Assembly (NCBI RefSeq): GCF_004136015.1
Contig: NZ_CP024866.1
Coordinates: forward strand, 4,880,613 to 4,944,612
DNA length: 64,000 nucleotides
Reading direction: 5' to 3'
Source: Pseudomonas sp. ACM7
GTDB taxonomy: Bacteria; Pseudomonadota; Gammaproteobacteria; Pseudomonadales; Pseudomonadaceae
The position numbers and the translations under genes are program-made. Below, piece by piece: positions 31,989 through 43,207 of the stretch (position 1 is the first letter of the stretch; every line of letters begins with the position of its first letter). The notes below the pieces were generated by a model, which had not been told where the DNA came from, did not search any database, and worked only from the letters and a program-made list of their open reading frames with translations.

Positions 31989-33908
31989 ATGACCCTGCTC
32001 AAATTCAGCGATGTGTCCCTTGCTTTCGGCGCTATGCCGTTGTTGGACAAGGTGTCCTGGCAGATCGCCCGTGGTGAGCGGGTGTGCATCATCGGCCGCA
32101 ATGGCACTGGCAAGTCCAGCATGATGAAGCTCGTCAAGGGCGACCAAAAGCCTGATGAGGGCTCCGTTTGGCGCGCACCCGGCCTCAAAATTGGCGAATT
32201 GCCGCAAGAATTGCCGGTAGCCGACGAGCGGACCGTGTTCGACGTGGTGGCCGAAGGCCTGGACGGTGTCGGCGAGCTGCTCGCGCAGTATCACCACCTC
32301 AGCCAGAACATCGTCACCGACGCCGACCTGGACAAACTGATGCACGTCCAGCACGACCTCGAAGCCCGTGACGGCTGGCGTTTGCAGCAATTGGTCGACA
32401 GCACGTTGAGCCGTCTGCAGTTGCCGGCCGACAAGACCCTCGCCGAATTGTCCGGCGGCTGGCGTCGTCGCGTCCTGCTGGCTCAGGCTCTGGTTTCCGA
32501 ACCCGATCTGCTGCTGCTCGACGAACCGACCAACCACCTGGACATCGGTGCAATTGCCTGGCTCGAAGAAGCGCTGAAGGATTTCCAGGGCGCCGTGCTG
32601 TTCATCACGCACGACCGTTCATTCCTGCAGAACCTTGCGACCCGCATTCTCGAACTGGATCGCGGTGGCCTGATCGACTGGAACGGCGACTACGCCAGTT
32701 TCCTCGTGCACAAAGAAGCCTCGCTGGCCGCTGAAGACACCGCCAACGCGCTGTTCGACAAAAAACTGGCCCAGGAAGAAGTCTGGATCCGCCAGGGCAT
32801 CAAGGCTCGTCGGACCCGTAACGAAGGCCGCGTCCGCGCCCTCAAAGCCCTGCGCAACGAGCGTAGCGAGCGTCGTGAACGCACCGGCAAGGCCAACATC
32901 CAGCTGGATACCGCTGACAAATCTGGCAAGCAGGTAATGGTCCTCGATAATGTGAGCTTCGCTCACCCGGGCGGCCCGTTCCTGATCAAGGACTTCTCGA
33001 TGGTCCTGCAGCGCGGCGACCGTATCGGTCTGCTGGGCGCCAACGGTACCGGCAAGACGACCTTGCTGAAACTGATGCTCAGCGGTCTGCAACCAACCAG
33101 CGGCACAGTGGAAGAGGGGACGCGCATCGACGTGGCCTACTTCGACCAGTTGCGCCATCAGCTGGACCTGGAAAAGACCGTAATCGACAACGTCGCAGAA
33201 GGTCGCGACTTCATCGATATCGATGGGCAGAGCCGCCACGTGCTGAGCTACCTCGGCGACTTCCTGTTCAGCCCGCAGCGTGCCCGCACGCCGGTGAAGG
33301 CGCTGTCAGGTGGTGAACGTGCGCGTCTGTTGCTGGCGAAACTGTTCAGCAAGCCAGCGAATCTGCTGGTCCTCGACGAACCGACCAACGACCTCGACGT
33401 CGAAACCCTTGAGTTGCTGGAAGAGGTCTTGCTGACCTTCAACGGCACCGTGCTGATGGTCAGCCACGACCGGGCATTCCTCGACAACGTGGTCACCAGC
33501 ACCCTGGTCTTCGAAGGTGAAGGCAAGGTTCGCGAATACGTCGGTGGTTATCAGGACTGGCTCCGTCAGGGCGGCTCGCCGCGCCTGCTGGGCGTGACCG
33601 AGAGCAAGTCCGGCAAAGCCGACCTGACCTCCGCTGTCGTGACGGCCGAAGCTGCGCCAGTCGCTGCTGTAGTCGAAGCGCCGGTGGCGAAGAAGAAACT
33701 CAGCTACAAGTTGCAGCGTGAGCTGGAAATGTTGCCGGGTCAGATCGAAGCCATGGAGCAGCAGATCGCTACCGTTGAGGCGCAAATGGCCGATGCCGGT
33801 TTCTATCAGCGTCCTGCTGCCGAGACCGCTGCAGTGATCGCTCAGTTGGAGCAGTTGCAGGCTGAGCACGACGTAATGGTCGAGCGCTGGGCCGAGCTGG
33901 ATGCCTGA
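31989..33908 (+). CDS. uup: ABC-F family ATPase, Uup-like
   Basis: A 639-residue soluble protein with two ABC ATPase domains and no membrane segment: Walker A GRNGTGKSS (about 34) and GANGTGKTT (about 349), signatures LSGGWRRRV and LSGGERARLL, and linked Walker B motifs LLDEPTNHLD and VLDEPTNDLD. A basic linker (TRNEGRVRALKALRNERSERRERTGK in part) and a C-terminal coiled coil (about 565-635) fit Uup, which acts on ribosomes and affects DNA stability. TTGGAGAAGCTC precedes the chosen ATG. Confidence 0.9.
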   Translation: MTLLKFSDVSLAFGAMPLLDKVSWQIARGERVCIIGRNGTGKSSMMKLVKGDQKPDEGSVWRAPGLKIGELPQELPVADERTVFDVVAEGLDGVGELLAQYHHLSQNIVTDADLDKLMHVQHDLEARDGWRLQQLVDSTLSRLQLPADKTLAELSGGWRRRVLLAQALVSEPDLLLLDEPTNHLDIGAIAWLEEALKDFQGAVLFITHDRSFLQNLATRILELDRGGLIDWNGDYASFLVHKEASLAAEDTANALFDKKLAQEEVWIRQGIKARRTRNEGRVRALKALRNERSERRERTGKANIQLDTADKSGKQVMVLDNVSFAHPGGPFLIKDFSMVLQRGDRIGLLGANGTGKTTLLKLMLSGLQPTSGTVEEGTRIDVAYFDQLRHQLDLEKTVIDNVAEGRDFIDIDGQSRHVLSYLGDFLFSPQRARTPVKALSGGERARLLLAKLFSKPANLLVLDEPTNDLDVETLELLEEVLLTFNGTVLMVSHDRAFLDNVVTSTLVFEGEGKVREYVGGYQDWLRQGGSPRLLGVTESKSGKADLTSAVVTAEAAPVAAVVEAPVAKKKLSYKLQRELEMLPGQIEAMEQQIATVEAQMADAGFYQRPAAETAAVIAQLEQLQAEHDVMVERWAELDA

Positions 33909-33924
33909 TTGATCCTGCTATAAA

Positions 33925-33960
33925 AAAAGCCCGGCGTTCAGTGATGAGCGCCGGGCTTTT
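33925..33960 (+). terminator. rho-independent terminator after the ABC-F gene
   Basis: A 12-base-pair stem AAAAGCCCGGCG / CGCCGGGCTTTT with a 12-base loop, starting 17 bases after the stop codon. A and T runs on both sides. Confidence 0.92.
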
Positions 33961-33996
33961 GGTATGGGATGCGATCTACAGAGCTGGCGTAGATCC

Positions 33997-34089
33997 AATG
34001 TGGGAGCGGGCTTGCTCGCGAAAGCTGCTTAACATTCAACAAATATGCTGACTGTTACACCGCTTTCGCGAGCAAGCCCGCTCCCACAG
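33997..34089. repeat. REPIN between the ABC-F and stress protein genes
   Basis: Inverted REP arms (AATGTGGGAGCGGGCTTGCT at 33998 on; GCGAGCAAGCCCGCTCCCAC at 34068-34087) around about 45 bases. It lies between convergent genes. Confidence 0.9.
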
Positions 34090-34101
34090 GGGATATGCGT
34101 T

Positions 34102-34539
34102 TCAGCTTTTGATCAGGCGCACAGCAAGCACATCGCAAGGCGCACCGTGCAGCACGTCGTTGGCGGTAGAACCGAGCAACAATGCCAGGCCGTGTCGGCC
34201 ATGGCTGCCCACCACGATCAGGTCGCAGGTTTGTTCCTTGGCCAGGTGGTGGATCTCCTGGCGTGGCTGGCCGTAGGTCAGGTGGCTGTATTCTTTGGAG
34301 AGTTCCGGATACTTCACGATCAGTCGGTCCAGGCGTTCCTTGGCCTGATCGAACTGCTGTTGTTGCAGTTGTGACAGGTCCATGGGGACGTCGCCGCCAA
34401 AGGCCATGGCCATTGGCTCGACAATGTGCACCAAGGACAATTTTGCCCCGTTGCTCACCGACAGCTCGCGAGCGCGGTGGATTACAGGATCGCACTCTTC
34501 GGTTAGATCTACAGCGACCAGAATGTGGTTGTAGGGCAT
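34102..34539 (-). CDS. universal stress protein, UspA family
   Basis: A 145-residue single-domain Usp protein. It starts MPYNHILVAVDLTEECD with the beta-1 strand and aspartate, and ends with the nucleotide loop VVGSHGRHGLALLLGSTANDVLHGAPCDVLAVR, whose G-x2-G-x9-G-S/T pattern suggests ATP binding. Upstream open codons lack support, and GAGGAGCACCTC lies just before this ATG. Such proteins help survival under starvation or low oxygen; no Anr box was found here. Confidence 0.95.
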   Translation of the reverse strand: MPYNHILVAVDLTEECDPVIHRARELSVSNGAKLSLVHIVEPMAMAFGGDVPMDLSQLQQQQFDQAKERLDRLIVKYPELSKEYSHLTYGQPRQEIHHLAKEQTCDLIVVGSHGRHGLALLLGSTANDVLHGAPCDVLAVRLIKS

Positions 34540-34643
34540 GAGGTGCTCCTCCTGAGGGTTGCAATATTGGTAAGTATGGCTGGTTTCAAGCGCATTGTTT
34601 TCAAAGTGACTCAATGCGCTCATCAAGAATCGGGAGTACAGAT

Positions 34644-35081
34644 ATGACGGTCTGGATAGTGGTGTCAATCATGTTGGTGGTGCTGAGTCCGCTGGCATGG
34701 TTGCGGCCGTCGCGCCACCAGAGCGGCCGCATGGCCCTGCGCATGGAGGCGCGACGCATCGGATTGGCGATGCAACTGGCGCCTCAGGACTGGCCGCACT
34801 GGCTGAGCCAGGAGCCGCCGAGCCCTTGCGCCCAGTACCATCGACCGCGGCGTGGCAATCGGCCGGCGTGCTGGAGTTACTGGCAAAAAGCGCCGGGTGT
34901 ATGGGTCAACCAGTGGCAGGAGATCTGCGAGGAGCCTGCGTTGCTGATGCATTTCGAAAAGTTGCCAGACAACGTTTACAAGGTCGAAGCAGACAAGCAG
35001 ATGATCACGTTGTATTGGGGCGAGAAGGGCGAAGCGACGGTTTTGCAGGATATTGATGCGGTGCTGAAAGCGCTGGCATAA
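34644..35081 (+). CDS. conserved membrane-anchored protein of unknown function
   Basis: A 145-residue protein with one N-terminal helix (TVWIVVSIMLVVLSPLAWL, about 2-21) followed by a basic stretch RPSRHQSGRMALRMEARR and a globular region rich in tryptophan (WPHWL, CWSYWQK, WVNQWQ). The C-terminal part, KVEADKQMITLYWGEKGE, looks like a small beta sheet. The positive-inside rule would place the soluble part in the cytosol. I do not recognise a catalytic motif. Divergent from the stress protein gene. Confidence 0.8.
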   Translation: MTVWIVVSIMLVVLSPLAWLRPSRHQSGRMALRMEARRIGLAMQLAPQDWPHWLSQEPPSPCAQYHRPRRGNRPACWSYWQKAPGVWVNQWQEICEEPALLMHFEKLPDNVYKVEADKQMITLYWGEKGEATVLQDIDAVLKALA

Positions 35082-35621
35082 ATCGCGGAAATTTCGCGCC
35101 GCAATGGCGCGAAACGTCTGGCAGACAGGCAATAAAAAGCCCGACATCATCATCGGGCTGGGGTTGGCCAGGCAGGCCGGTAATTCGGTGTGGCGCTGAT
35201 CTTACGCCGGGCATTCGCCAAAAGCGTTCATGTTTTTTCCTCAAGGTCCCGCCAGCGTAGCTTGTTAAACAAAGGCTGCAGCGAATTAGGGCGACTTTTC
35301 TAACTATTGATCCTATGAATGGCCTCACATGCAGCCGCGTGTTGCAGGTCTTCGTGTTACGGAAATGACCGGAAAGTCGCATTTCAACCCGTATTTTGGG
35401 CGATTGACAATTGTCGGAAATTCCGTGAAGGTGACGTACCCAAATCAAACGGGCGTATGAATTGAGCGTTTGTATTACAGACCGCTCCTACAGAATCCCG
35501 ACTATCGCGTTGGCGGGTGTGCCGGGTGGATGGGCGTAGCATTGACGATAAGCGTCCCTGCCGAGCCATTCGCCTGCGTCCGACGTGTACTGTTCAGCTT
35601 CCATATCGTGGAGATCAGTTG
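35082..35621 (+). promoter_or_regulatory. 540-base region upstream of fadBA with palindromes
   Basis: Apart from the candidate leftward transcript there is no supported gene. Near fadB it holds the adjoining palindromes GACAATTGTC (35406-35415) and CGGAAATTCCG (35415-35425), then the dyad CAAACG-N15-CGTTTG (35446-35472). PsrA, encoded at 44530, reads GAAAC-N4-GTTTC-like sites and is known to control fadBA in P. aeruginosa; this dyad has the right half-sites but a much longer spacer, so the assignment is weak. Confidence 0.45.
35133..35260 (-). ncRNA. possible short leftward transcript with a 9-codon ORF and terminator
   Basis: On the minus strand the hairpin AGCCCGATGATGATGTCGGGCT (split stem AGCCCGA / TCGGGCT, 35138-35159) is followed by TTTTTATTG, a terminator that serves only leftward transcription. 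No known gene is read leftward here. About 45 bases further upstream lies a complete tiny ORF (35231 down to 35202, MNAFGECPA) preceded by TTGAGGAAAAAAC, a strong ribosome site. The transcript start is a guess. It could be a small RNA or a leader peptide unit. Confidence 0.35.
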
Positions 35622-37769
35622 ATGATTTACGAAGGTAAAGCCATCACGGTTAAGGCTCTTGAAAGTGGCATCGTCGAATTGAAATTCGACCTCAAGGGTG
35701 AGTCCGTCAACAAGTTCAACCGTCTAACCCTGAACGAACTGCGTCAGGCTGTAGACACCATCAAGGCAGATGCTTCGATCAAGGGTGTGATCGTCAGCAG
35801 TGGCAAGGACGTGTTCATCGTCGGCGCCGACATCACCGAATTTGTCGAGAACTTCAAGCTGCCTGATGCAGAGCTTGTTGCTGGCAACCTGGAAGCCAAC
35901 AAGATTTTCAGCGATTTCGAAGACCTCAACGTCCCGACTGTCGCCGCGATCAACGGCATCGCCTTGGGTGGCGGTCTGGAAATGTGCCTGGCGGCGGACT
36001 ACCGCGTCATGTCCACCAAGGCCAAGATCGGTCTGCCGGAAGTCAAGCTGGGCATCTACCCGGGCTTCGGCGGTACCGTGCGTCTGCCGCGCATCATCGG
36101 TGCCGACAACGCCATCGAATGGATTGCCGCCGGCAAGGAAAACCGTCCTGACGACGCGCTGAAAGTTGGCGCAGTCGACGCAGTGGTTGCTCCCGAGAAG
36201 CTGCAGGAAGCGGCCCTGGAGCTGATCAAACGCGCCATCTCCGGCGAATTCGACTACAAGGCCAAGCGTCAGCCGAAGCTCGAAAAGCTCAAGCTCAACG
36301 CCATCGAACAAATGATGTCGTTCGAAACCGCCAAGGGTTTCGTGGCCGGTCAAGCGGGCCCGAACTACCCGGCACCGGTCGAAGCGATCAAAACTATCCA
36401 GAAAGCCGCGAACTTCGGTCGCGACAAGGCGCTGGAAGTCGAAGCCAACGGTTTCGTCAAACTGGCCAAGACCTCTGCCGCGCAGAGCTTGATCGGTCTG
36501 TTCCTGAACGATCAGGAACTGAAGAAAAAGGCCAAGGCCTACGACGAAATCGCCAAAGACGTGAAGCAGGCTGCCGTATTGGGCGCTGGCATCATGGGTG
36601 GCGGTATCGCTTATCAGTCGGCCTCCAAAGGTACGCCGATCCTGATGAAGGACATCAACGAGCACGGCATCGAGCAAGGTCTGGCCGAAGCCGCCAAATT
36701 GCTGGTGGGCCGCGTTGATAAAGGTCGCATGACCCCGGCGAAAATGGCTGAAGTGCTTAACGGCATTCGCCCTACCTTGTCCTACGGTGATTTCGGTCAC
36801 GTTGATCTGGTGGTTGAAGCGGTCGTCGAGAACCCTAAGGTCAAGCAAGCCGTTCTGGCTGAAGTGGAAGGCAAGGTCAAAGAGGACACCATCCTCGCGT
36901 CCAACACCTCGACCATTTCCATTACCTTGCTGGCCAAAGCCCTCAAGCGTCCGGAAAACTTCGTCGGCATGCACTTCTTCAACCCGGTGCACATGATGCC
37001 GTTGGTTGAAGTGATCCGTGGCGAGAAGTCCAGCGAGCTGGCGGTTGCCACCACCGTTGCCTACGCCAAGAAAATGGGCAAGAACCCGATCGTCGTCAAC
37101 GACTGCCCGGGCTTCCTGGTCAACCGCGTGTTGTTCCCGTACTTCGGCGGTTTCGCCAAGCTGGTCAGCGCCGGTGTGGACTTCGTCCGTATCGACAAGG
37201 TCATGGAAAAATTCGGCTGGCCAATGGGCCCGGCATACCTGATGGACGTGGTCGGCATCGACACCGGTCACCACGGTCGTGACGTGATGGCTGAAGGCTT
37301 CCCGGACCGCATGAAAGACGACCGTCGTTCGGCCATCGACGTGCTGTACGAAGCCAAGCGCCTGGGCCAGAAGAACGGCAAGGGCTTCTATGCCTACGAG
37401 ACCGACAAGCGCGGCAAGCAGAAGAAAGTCGCCGATCCGTCGGTACTGGAAGTGCTCAAGCCGATCGTCTTCGAACAGCGTGAAGTCACCGACGAAGACA
37501 TCATCAACTGGATGATGATCCCGCTGTGCCTGGAAACCGTTCGTTGCCTGGAAGACGGCATTGTCGAAACCGCTGCCGAAGCCGACATGGGTCTGGTCTA
37601 CGGTATTGGTTTCCCTCCATTCCGTGGCGGTGCGCTGCGCTACATCGATTCGATCGGTGTTGCAGAGTTCGTTGCCCTGGCTGACCAGTACGCTGATTTG
37701 GGCGCGCTGTACCACCCGACCGCAAAACTGCGTGAAATGGCCAAAACCGGCCAGCGGTTCTTCGGTTAA
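35622..37769 (+). CDS. fadB: fatty acid oxidation complex, alpha subunit
   Basis: A 715-residue multifunctional enzyme of beta-oxidation. The N-terminal enoyl-CoA hydratase/isomerase domain (1-190) has [19 protein letters not shown]. The NAD-binding 3-hydroxyacyl-CoA dehydrogenase domain starts at [12 protein letters not shown] (about 322) and includes [15 protein letters not shown]. The start [11 protein letters not shown] follows GGAGATCAGTTG; the longer upstream frame is not supported. It is 29 bases before fadA, and the two form the alpha2-beta2 complex. Confidence 0.98.
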   Translation: MIYEGKAITVKALESGIVELKFDLKGESVNKFNRLTLNELRQAVDTIKADASIKGVIVSSGKDVFIVGADITEFVENFKLPDAELVAGNLEANKIFSDFEDLNVPTVAAINGIALGGGLEMCLAADYRVMSTKAKIGLPEVKLGIYPGFGGTVRLPRIIGADNAIEWIAAGKENRPDDALKVGAVDAVVAPEKLQEAALELIKRAISGEFDYKAKRQPKLEKLKLNAIEQMMSFETAKGFVAGQAGPNYPAPVEAIKTIQKAANFGRDKALEVEANGFVKLAKTSAAQSLIGLFLNDQELKKKAKAYDEIAKDVKQAAVLGAGIMGGGIAYQSASKGTPILMKDINEHGIEQGLAEAAKLLVGRVDKGRMTPAKMAEVLNGIRPTLSYGDFGHVDLVVEAVVENPKVKQAVLAEVEGKVKEDTILASNTSTISITLLAKALKRPENFVGMHFFNPVHMMPLVEVIRGEKSSELAVATTVAYAKKMGKNPIVVNDCPGFLVNRVLFPYFGGFAKLVSAGVDFVRIDKVMEKFGWPMGPAYLMDVVGIDTGHHGRDVMAEGFPDRMKDDRRSAIDVLYEAKRLGQKNGKGFYAYETDKRGKQKKVADPSVLEVLKPIVFEQREVTDEDIINWMMIPLCLETVRCLEDGIVETAAEADMGLVYGIGFPPFRGGALRYIDSIGVAEFVALADQYADLGALYHPTAKLREMAKTGQRFFG

Positions 37770-37783
37770 GCGCCCCCAACTAG

Positions 37784-38974
<1,191 letters not shown>

Positions 38975-38992
38975 GCGTTCCGTTGACGGAAG

Positions 38993-39016
38993 CCGGGGCC
39001 AAGTGCCCCGGTTTTT
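38993..39016 (+). terminator. terminator after fadBA
   Basis: Stem CCGGGGC / GCCCCGG with a short loop, followed by TTTTTGTTTTTC. Confidence 0.85.
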
Positions 39017-39074
39017 GTTTTTCTGAATTTATTTTTTGTTTTTATTTTTAAAAGATTTGAGCGAGGGCCAAACC

Positions 39075-39311
39075 ATGCCGATACAACCTGGGCTCTACCA
39101 ACATTACAAAGGTCCGCAGTACCGCGTATTCAGTATTGCGCGGCATTCGGAAACCGAAGAAGAAGTGGTCTTCTACCAAGCCCTGTATGGCGATTACGGC
39201 TTTTGGGTACGTCCCTTGAGCATGTTCCTGGAGTCGGTCGAGGTTGACGGCGAACAGGTGCCACGCTTTGCTTTGGTGCAAGCTGAACCAAGCCTTTTTT
39301 CCAAGCCATAA
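39075..39311 (+). CDS. DUF1653 domain protein
   Basis: A 78-residue cytosolic protein: PGLYQHYKGPQYRVFSIARHSETEEEVVFYQALYGDYGFWVRP is the whole DUF1653 domain. Function unknown. The start MPIQPG follows GAGCGAGGGCC; the in-frame ATG 13 codons upstream lies in AT-rich terminator DNA and is rejected. Placed between fadA and topA as in other pseudomonads. Confidence 0.92.
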   Translation: MPIQPGLYQHYKGPQYRVFSIARHSETEEEVVFYQALYGDYGFWVRPLSMFLESVEVDGEQVPRFALVQAEPSLFSKP

Positions 39312-39425
39312 GCTGAGTGCGCGCAAGACCCTGCGCTTGACCTCACCTTGTAGCCACTATATATAGCGGTGCCGCGTCAGGCGCCAACCGCCTTTCACTT
39401 CTAGAATTCAGGAATTTTCTGATCC

Positions 39426-42059
39426 ATGGGCAAATCGCTGGTCATTGTGGAATCCCCGGCTAAGGCCAAGACCATCAACAAGTATCTGGGTAACCAATAC
39501 GTGGTGAAGTCGAGTATCGGCCATATCCGAGACCTGCCCACCAGCGGTTCGGCTAGCGCCAGCAAAGAGCCAGCCGCCAAGCGCGGCAAGGCCGCCGCGG
39601 GTGAAGGTCCGGTGCTCACGCCGAAAGAGAAAGCGCGCAAGCAGCTCGTCTCGCGCATGGGTGTCGATCCCGATCATGGCTGGAAAGCCAAGTACGAGAT
39701 CCTCCCGGGCAAGGAAAAGGTCATCGAAGAGCTGCGCCGGCTCGCCAAAGATGCTGACACCATCTATCTCGCAACCGACTTGGATCGCGAGGGGGAAGCC
39801 ATTGCCTGGCACCTGCGCGAAGCCATCGGTGGTGATGACAGCCGCTACAAGCGCGTGGTGTTCAACGAAATCACCAAGAAGGCGATTCAGGAAGCCTTCT
39901 CCAAGCCGGGCGAGCTGGACATTGATCGTGTAAACGCACAACAAGCGCGTCGTTTCCTCGACCGCGTGGTGGGTTACATGGTTTCGCCGCTCCTGTGGGC
40001 CAAGGTCGCTCGTGGCCTGTCCGCCGGTCGCGTGCAATCGGTTGCTGTGAAGCTGGTCGTCGAGCGTGAGCGTGAAATCCGCGCGTTCAACCCGGAAGAG
40101 TACTGGGAAGTTCACGCCGATCTCGGTACCGCCAAGGGCGCAACCGTGCGCTTTGACGTCGCTCGCGAGAAAGGTGAAGCCTTCAAGCCGCTTAACGAAG
40201 CCCAGGCCATGGCCGCGCTGGAGAAGCTCAAGGCTTCCAGCTACAGCATCGTCAAGCGCGAAGACAAACCGACCAGCAGCAAGCCGTCGGCACCGTTCAT
40301 CACGTCCACTCTGCAACAGGCCGCCAGTAACCGCCTGGGCTTCGGCGTGAAGAAAACCATGATGATGGCCCAGCGTTTGTACGAAGCCGGCTACATCACT
40401 TACATGCGTACCGACTCCACCAACCTCTCGGCCGATGCCGTGACGATGGCGCGCACTTATATTGAAGGCGAATTCGGCAAGAAGTACCTGCCGGAAACCC
40501 CGAATGTCTACAGCAGCAAGGAAGGCGCACAAGAGGCTCACGAAGCGATTCGTCCGTCCGACGCCAACACCGAGCCAAGCAAGCTGTCGGGCATGGAGCG
40601 CGATGCAGAGCGACTTTACGAGCTGATCTGGCGCCAGTTCCTCGCTTGCCAGATGCTGCCGGCCCAATACCTGTCGACCACGGTCACCGTCGGTGCCGGT
40701 GACTTCGAGTTGCGCGCCAAAGGCCGCATCCTGAAATTCGACGGTTACACCCGCGTCATGCCGCAAATCGCCAAGCCTGGTGATGACGACGTGCTGCCGG
40801 ACATGGCTCAGGGCGACGCGATGAAGCTGATCAAGCTTGATCCGACCCAGCACTTCACCAAGCCGCCGGCGCGTTACTCGGAAGCGAGTCTGGTTAAAGA
40901 AATGGAAAAGCGCGGCATCGGTCGTCCTTCGACCTACGCGGCGATCATTTCGACCATCCAGGATCGTGGCTACGTAGCGTTGCACAACCGTCGTTTCTAC
41001 TCGGAAAAGATGGGCGACATCGTTACCGAACGTCTGGCCGAGAGCTTCTCCAATCTCATGGACTACGGCTTCACCGCCGGCATGGAAGAGAACCTCGATG
41101 ACGTGGCTCAGGGCGAACGCGACTGGAAGAACGTGCTCGATGAGTTCTACGGCGATTTCAAGAAGAAACTCGAAGTAGCCGAAAGCGCCGAAGGCGGCAT
41201 GCGCGCCAACCAACCGGTGATGACTGACATTCCGTGCGTGTTGTGCGGTCGTCCGATGCAGATTCGTACAGCATCGACTGGCGTGTTCCTCGGTTGCTCG
41301 GGCTACAGCCTGCCGCCGAAAGAGCGCTGCAAGGCCACGGTCAACCTGGTGCCGGGCGACGAAATCGCGGCGGACGACGAGGGTGAATCGGAATCGTTGG
41401 TGCTGCGTGGCAAGCATCGCTGTCCGATCTGCAGCACGGCGATGGACGCATACCTGCTGGATGAGAAGCGCAAGCTGCACATCTGCGGTAACAACCCGGA
41501 TTGCTCTGGCTACGAAATCGAAGAGGGTACTTATCGCATCAAGGGCTACGAAGGTCCGAGCCTGGAATGCGACAAGTGCGGCAGCGAGATGCAGCTCAAG
41601 ACCGGCCGTTTCGGCAAGTTCTTCGGCTGCACCAATGCGACGTGCAAGAACACCCGCAAACTGCTGAAAAGCGGTGATGCAGCGCCGCCGAAGATGGATC
41701 CGGTGAAAATGCCTGAGCTGAAATGCGAAAAGGTCAACGACACCTACATCTTGCGCGACGGTGCTTCCGGCCTGTTCCTGGCGGCCAGTCAATTCCCGAA
41801 AAACCGCGAGACGCGTGCTCCGCTGGTCATGGAAATTGTGCCGCACAAGGATGAGATCGATCCGAAGTACCACTTCCTCTGCGAAGCGCCGAAGAAAGAT
41901 CCGGACGGCCTGCCTGCTGTGATCCGTTACAGCCGTAAAACCAAAGAGCAGTACGTACAGACTGAAGTCGACGGTAAGCCGACTGGCTGGAAGGCGTACT
42001 ACGACGGCGGCAAGTGGACGGTTGAAGACAAGCGCCCGGCGAAGACTGCCAAGGCTTAA
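39426..42059 (+). CDS. topA: DNA topoisomerase I (type IA)
   Basis: Relaxes negative supercoils behind RNA polymerase. The 877-residue protein begins with the TOPRIM domain ([16 protein letters not shown]), has the catalytic tyrosine in [11 protein letters not shown] near residue 326, and HEAIRPSD. Three zinc-ribbon-like motifs end the protein: CVLCGRPM...C, CPICSTAM...C and CDKCGSEM...C, from about 600 to 745. A basic insert near 40-60 ([20 protein letters not shown]) is common in pseudomonads. Confidence 0.98.
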   Translation: MGKSLVIVESPAKAKTINKYLGNQYVVKSSIGHIRDLPTSGSASASKEPAAKRGKAAAGEGPVLTPKEKARKQLVSRMGVDPDHGWKAKYEILPGKEKVIEELRRLAKDADTIYLATDLDREGEAIAWHLREAIGGDDSRYKRVVFNEITKKAIQEAFSKPGELDIDRVNAQQARRFLDRVVGYMVSPLLWAKVARGLSAGRVQSVAVKLVVEREREIRAFNPEEYWEVHADLGTAKGATVRFDVAREKGEAFKPLNEAQAMAALEKLKASSYSIVKREDKPTSSKPSAPFITSTLQQAASNRLGFGVKKTMMMAQRLYEAGYITYMRTDSTNLSADAVTMARTYIEGEFGKKYLPETPNVYSSKEGAQEAHEAIRPSDANTEPSKLSGMERDAERLYELIWRQFLACQMLPAQYLSTTVTVGAGDFELRAKGRILKFDGYTRVMPQIAKPGDDDVLPDMAQGDAMKLIKLDPTQHFTKPPARYSEASLVKEMEKRGIGRPSTYAAIISTIQDRGYVALHNRRFYSEKMGDIVTERLAESFSNLMDYGFTAGMEENLDDVAQGERDWKNVLDEFYGDFKKKLEVAESAEGGMRANQPVMTDIPCVLCGRPMQIRTASTGVFLGCSGYSLPPKERCKATVNLVPGDEIAADDEGESESLVLRGKHRCPICSTAMDAYLLDEKRKLHICGNNPDCSGYEIEEGTYRIKGYEGPSLECDKCGSEMQLKTGRFGKFFGCTNATCKNTRKLLKSGDAAPPKMDPVKMPELKCEKVNDTYILRDGASGLFLAASQFPKNRETRAPLVMEIVPHKDEIDPKYHFLCEAPKKDPDGLPAVIRYSRKTKEQYVQTEVDGKPTGWKAYYDGGKWTVEDKRPAKTAKA

Positions 42060-42073
42060 CAGGTGCTGTACTG

Positions 42074-42119
42074 AAAAGGCCGCATGACAACCCTCGGGTT
42101 TTCATGCGGCCTTTTTGTT
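42074..42119 (+). terminator. rho-independent terminator after topA
   Basis: A 14-base-pair stem AAAAGGCCGCATGA / TCATGCGGCCTTTT with a 14-base loop, ending in TTTTTGTTTTG. It begins 15 bases after the stop. Confidence 0.92.
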
Positions 42120-42200
42120 TTGTACTTGCGGTGAGCTCGGCTGATCCACGACACTGTCCGACCTGCGTGAAGCAATTATTTCGTTGTGGAGGCTGCCGTC

Positions 42201-42725
42201 ATGGCCCACGAACTCTATACCCGTACCAACCAGAAAATTTACTTCGCCGGCCTGTCGCTGGAAGCGCTCGCCAGAGCCGAAGAGGGGCGGGCGATGAACT
42301 CCCTGGCGCTGATCCAGGCCGGACGCGAGTCAGCCCTGTTTCACCTGTACGGTGCGTTGCTGGGACTGTGCCATGAAATCGCCGGTTTCTATCGCTTGCC
42401 TCAGGCCAATGCGCCTCGGGCCGAGTTATTGCTGACGCGCGAAGTGCTTGAAGCCATCGCGATTCCGGAAATGGCCGAGATGGTCGAGTTGGCCAATAAT
42501 TCGGAAACCTGGCTGGCCAAACTGCTGGCAGCCCATGCTGCACTGTTTCAGCCGCCACGGGCGCCGCACAAGCCTAAGGGTGACGTGACGCAACCACTGA
42601 TCCTGGCCGTTAACCTGGATGAAGAAGAGGCTCCACAAGAGCTGAGCCGGGAAGAGCTGGAGAGCTGGCGTCAGAACCTCAAGGGACTGGCGATTCGGTT
42701 TCGAGAAGGCCTGAACGAATGCTGA
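42201..42725 (+). CDS. DUF6586 family protein
   Basis: A 174-residue, mostly helical cytosolic protein starting MAHELYTRTNQKIYFAGL. The first 110 residues look like a helical bundle (ARAEEGRAMNSLALIQAGRESALFHLYGALLGLCHEIAGFY); the end is acidic (LDEEEAPQELSREELE). This is the conserved protein that follows topA in pseudomonads; function unknown. GTGGAGGCTGCC precedes the chosen ATG. Confidence 0.88.
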   Translation: MAHELYTRTNQKIYFAGLSLEALARAEEGRAMNSLALIQAGRESALFHLYGALLGLCHEIAGFYRLPQANAPRAELLLTREVLEAIAIPEMAEMVELANNSETWLAKLLAAHAALFQPPRAPHKPKGDVTQPLILAVNLDEEEAPQELSREELESWRQNLKGLAIRFREGLNEC

Positions 42726-42879
42726 AGGATTGAGCGGAATAATGGATGGCCCGCTGGGTTGTCCGTTCAGGGATGAGAACTGTCGGACCTTTCTCTTTGT
42801 AGTGGCATCTGGTCAAGATCCCGAGCGAAGCCTGGCCGATGCCTATATAATCCCCGCCTTTCGTGGAGAACAGACCTTT

Positions 42880-43113
42880 ATGCCAACGTCCTTTCTAGAA
42901 ATTGTCGAGTTACCAGACGGCCGTATTGAGCTGCGCAGGGCTGAGGACGAGGGTTCTCTGGTTACTTTGGATTTCTCCGAGGATGCCAAAGCGTTCCTGC
43001 AGGGCCAGCACGTGGAAGTCGCCAAGGCGATGTTGAGCGTCGGCGTTCAGATGGCCGGACGCTTGGTTGAAGGCGATTTCAATACGGACGAGGGGTCTCG
43101 GGTTCTTCATTGA
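42880..43113 (+). CDS. conserved hypothetical protein (PA3009-like)
   Basis: A 77-residue acidic protein, MPTSFLEIVELPDGRIELRRAEDEG, then LVTLDFSEDAKAFLQGQHVEVAKAMLSVGVQMAGRL. No signal peptide or membrane helix. Function unknown; it is a Pseudomonas core protein found between topA and sulA. CGTGGAGAACAG precedes the start, and TATATAATCC about 25 bases upstream could be a -10 element. The longer open frame upstream is not used. Confidence 0.85.
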   Translation: MPTSFLEIVELPDGRIELRRAEDEGSLVTLDFSEDAKAFLQGQHVEVAKAMLSVGVQMAGRLVEGDFNTDEGSRVLH

Positions 43114-43151
43114 TCCCGCCCGTCGGTTTTTTGCTGATATCGCTACAGGTC

Positions 43152-43175
43152 GGCTTCTCTATCCTTGGAGAAGCC
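43152..43175. terminator. hairpin between the convergent PA3009-like gene and sulA
   Basis: GGCTTCTC / GAGAAGCC with an 8-base loop. There is no good T run on either side, so it is a weak terminator candidate or a transcript-end stabiliser. Confidence 0.4.
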
Positions 43176-43207
43176 CCGCGCTGTTCAACGCGCGCATTGT
43201 TTGTCAG

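Noticed and set aside
34540..34643. Anr box before the universal stress protein
   Set aside because: Usp genes are often Anr targets, but no TTGAY-N4-RTCAA match is found in this gap.
35005..35448. 147-codon leftward open frame upstream of fadB
   Set aside because: It overlaps the 3' end of the 34644 gene, contains the terminator hairpin, and has no family match; the shorter 9-codon ORF with a ribosome site fits the signals better.
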